From assembly GCA_964537685.1 (NCBI GenBank), contig CAZICM010000105.1, positions 1 to 16,234 on the forward strand: a DNA stretch of 16,234 nucleotides, written 5' to 3'. This document shows positions 14,765-16,234 of the stretch, piece after piece (position 1 is the stretch's first letter; the number at the start of each line of letters is the position of its first letter). A program made the translations under genes and the position numbers. This stretch comes from CAZICM01 sp964537685 (GTDB lineage: Bacteria; Myxococcota_A; Polyangia; Polyangiales; Polyangiaceae). Below the pieces are notes generated by a model. It was not told the DNA's origin. It saw nothing but the letters and a program-made list of their open reading frames with translations, and made no database searches.

Positions 14765-15853
14765 ATGCCCATTCGCACTGCCCAAACCTGTGGAATCCTC
14801 GCTCTCGGCGTACTTCTTTCCGCGTGCAGCAAAGACACGCCCAAACCCGATCCGGCCAAAGAAACGGCGGGCTCCGCCCCGGCGGCAACATCGGCCGCCC
14901 CCGCCCCCAGCGCCACCCAAAGCGCCGCCGCGCAACCCACGGCCGCTCCATCTGCCGCCCCCACCGTAGCAGCCGCCGCCAAACCCCCAGCATCCCCTGA
15001 ACCTGAACTCAAAGAGTGGGACAGCACCAAACTCGATCTCAACGTCATCAAAAACTGGAATGGCCCTGGCTGCATGGCGCGCCGCGTCCGCGAATGGATA
15101 CGGGTAGGATGTTCCTCGACGACCACACAAAAAGGGGCTCCCATCAGCATACAAGTTCTCAAAGGATTCCCCAGCACCAAATACAGCATCATGGACGAGC
15201 GGGGAGGGACAACGATGCTAATTTTCTCTGCGACGGAAGGCTTAGACGGCGAAGCGACCTTTACATTTTCGGGCGGCTCATTCCGGTTCACGGCGAGCTG
15301 GCCCTCGGGCCAGCCTGAACCGAAGGCGATAGGGGCCTTTGAAGAGATAGCGCTGCCTGTGGAGCCTACCGGAGGCAGCGCGGACGATGGGGCAGGGGAC
15401 ATCGGGGGCGAAGCGCCAGAGGCTCCCGTGGCACCCGCGCCTACGAAGCTTGAAAAAGCGATTGTAACATCAGACCCCTTGCCTGAAGTGCCTACAGTTG
15501 AAGGCTCGCCCACGGCGGAACAATGGACAGCGGCCAAAGAAGTGGGTGTGAAAGGCTCGGACGGCCATGGATGCGAAACCAAACAAATAGGCGAATGGTT
15601 TAGGGTGGTATGCCGATCCAACAACAACACGGGAAAAGTCACAGCGGCGACGGCAGTACGGGGTTTTGATGCTACCCAAGGCTATTTGGTGGTGGGGAAC
15701 GGCGCGGTGGTATTCTTGACAAAATACATAAAAGGTTCGGATATTGCGATAGATATCACCTGGGAGAAGACCGTTGGCCGGGTGAATTTGAAATGGCCGG
15801 AGACGGCAACGATACCTCCGGCGATACGGGGAGAAGTGGTGTCGAGATTGTGA
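14765..15853 (+). CDS. Lipoprotein with two copies of a Cys-paired domain
   Basis: A 362-residue lipoprotein. The signal peptide ends in the lipobox LLSAC with Cys21, then Ser, predicting an outer-membrane anchor. Residues 22-80 are a low-complexity Ala/Pro/Ser linker. Two related domains follow, about 85-181 and 254-345, joined by an acidic Gly/Pro linker. Each shows the same order: Trp, a Gly-Cys pair (102-103; 269-270), an EW-RV-C core (REWIRVGC, 109-116; GEWFRVVC, 276-283), GF (134; 300), then beta strands closing with a Trp (179; 344). The two Cys per domain are 12 residues apart and could form a disulfide. I do not recognise the family; the role is unknown, probably periplasmic or surface binding. 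Base composition shifts sharply between the two domains. The frame is open back to 14303, but that part is a shadow of the upstream gene. Confidence 0.85.
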   Translation: MPIRTAQTCGILALGVLLSACSKDTPKPDPAKETAGSAPAATSAAPAPSATQSAAAQPTAAPSAAPTVAAAAKPPASPEPELKEWDSTKLDLNVIKNWNGPGCMARRVREWIRVGCSSTTTQKGAPISIQVLKGFPSTKYSIMDERGGTTMLIFSATEGLDGEATFTFSGGSFRFTASWPSGQPEPKAIGAFEEIALPVEPTGGSADDGAGDIGGEAPEAPVAPAPTKLEKAIVTSDPLPEVPTVEGSPTAEQWTAAKEVGVKGSDGHGCETKQIGEWFRVVCRSNNNTGKVTAATAVRGFDATQGYLVVGNGAVVFLTKYIKGSDIAIDITWEKTVGRVNLKWPETATIPPAIRGEVVSRL

Positions 15854-15950
15854 GAGCAAGTATTGAGGCGCTTGTTGCGCGCTGTCGAATGGCCTCGATG
15901 CTTTTGCTTTCTGGATAGGACGTTGTTTGTCTGAGCCGGAAGCTTTGGTC

Positions 15951-15980
15951 TTGAAGTGGGTTTTGCGCGCGCTGTAGCCT
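15951..15980 (+). promoter_or_regulatory. Candidate leaderless promoter of the RHS gene
   Basis: TTGAAG (15951-15956), 18-bp spacer, TAGCCT (15975-15980), then 6 bases to the ATG at 15987. The spacing to the ATG is the same as for the lipoprotein gene at 5922 and radC. Confidence 0.45.
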
Positions 15981-15986
15981 GGATGG

Positions 15987-16234
15987 ATGGCGCATACATT
16001 CAGGATTTTTGTTTTTGTTTTGTGTTGGATGGTGGGGCTTCGGGTTGCATGGGCCGATATTGGGCCAGTGTTCGAGCCCAATATCCCTGGGCCGACTCTG
16101 CCAACAGATACAGTGATATCGAGTTCGGGGATTGGGTATTTGGGGGGTACGGGGTCGGTTTCGGCGAGCGGTGAGTATATTTGGCAATTGCCGCTGTGGA
16201 CGCCGGATGGACGGGGCGGATTTAAGCCGGAGCT
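15987..16234 (+). CDS. Secreted RHS/SpvB-type protein, N-terminus only (runs off window)
   Basis: 82 codons are visible, then the window ends. Residues 1-23 form a signal peptide (FRIFVFVLCWMVGLRV with AWA cleavage before Asp). Residues 24-55 are a Pro/Thr/Ser-rich leader. From about 55, the GGTGSVSASGEYIWQLPLW segment followed by PDGRGGFKPE matches the start of the SpvB/RHS shell domain, where relatives read SV--SG-A-Y-IPLW-P-GR-G--P-LSL-YSS. RHS proteins are large shells that encase and deliver a C-terminal toxin or effector, often with an immunity gene next to them. Export through Sec suggests surface display or secretion. The toxin domain and any immunity gene would lie to the right of this window. 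ATG 15987 is preceded by a candidate promoter and has no clear Shine-Dalgarno sequence. Confidence 0.8.
   Translation, partial: MAHTFRIFVFVLCWMVGLRVAWADIGPVFEPNIPGPTLPTDTVISSSGIGYLGGTGSVSASGEYIWQLPLWTPDGRGGFKPE

Noticed and set aside
14620..15642. 340-codon minus-strand frame opposite the second lipoprotein
   Set aside because: The plus strand has a signal peptide with lipobox and a duplicated domain; the minus frame is Ser/Gly/Ala shadow sequence.

Overview
The window reads as two pieces. Bases 1 to about 4,600 look like one end of an integrated mobile element. The rest looks like ordinary chromosome of a high-GC Gram-negative bacterium, most likely a myxobacterium (Myxococcota, Polyangia-like). 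That guess rests on the lipoproteins with long Gly/Ala/Asp/Pro-rich linkers, a PP2C phosphatase fused to a cyclic-nucleotide-binding domain, a Sec-exported RHS-type protein, and C-rich third codon positions. It is inference from style, because no rRNA or marker gene is present.

Element side: a gene running off the left edge on the minus strand encodes a modular protein with a coiled coil, an AT-hook-like basic patch and a repetitive Ala/Glu/Asn tail. Next comes about 1.36 kb without a convincing gene but with several small palindromes and a very AT-rich patch. It is followed by a small excisionase-like helix-turn-helix protein and a complete tyrosine recombinase. Just past the recombinase, on the opposite strand, is a short membrane-protein reading frame that may be a host gene cut by the insertion.

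Chromosome side, left to right: a DUF3025 protein; a lipoprotein; RadC (JAMM fold); a convergent TPR protein whose end overlaps radC by 20 bp; divergently, the PP2C/cNMP-binding fusion; an outer-membrane barrel-like protein whose stop overlaps the start of a secreted Gly-rich membrane protein; an RluA-family pseudouridine synthase; a lipoprotein built from two copies of one domain; and, at the right edge, the first 82 codons of an RHS/SpvB-type secreted protein.

The most interesting pattern concerns gene starts. The element genes, and the short frame beside them, have recognisable Shine-Dalgarno sequences. Most chromosomal genes have none. Four of them instead show a -35 box, a 17-18 bp spacer and a -10-like hexamer that ends 6-7 bases before the ATG, which is the layout of leaderless mRNAs. 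No CRISPR array, tRNA or rRNA was seen. No complete novel defence or toxin system can be claimed from this window, although the RHS gene at the right edge may carry a toxin domain outside it.
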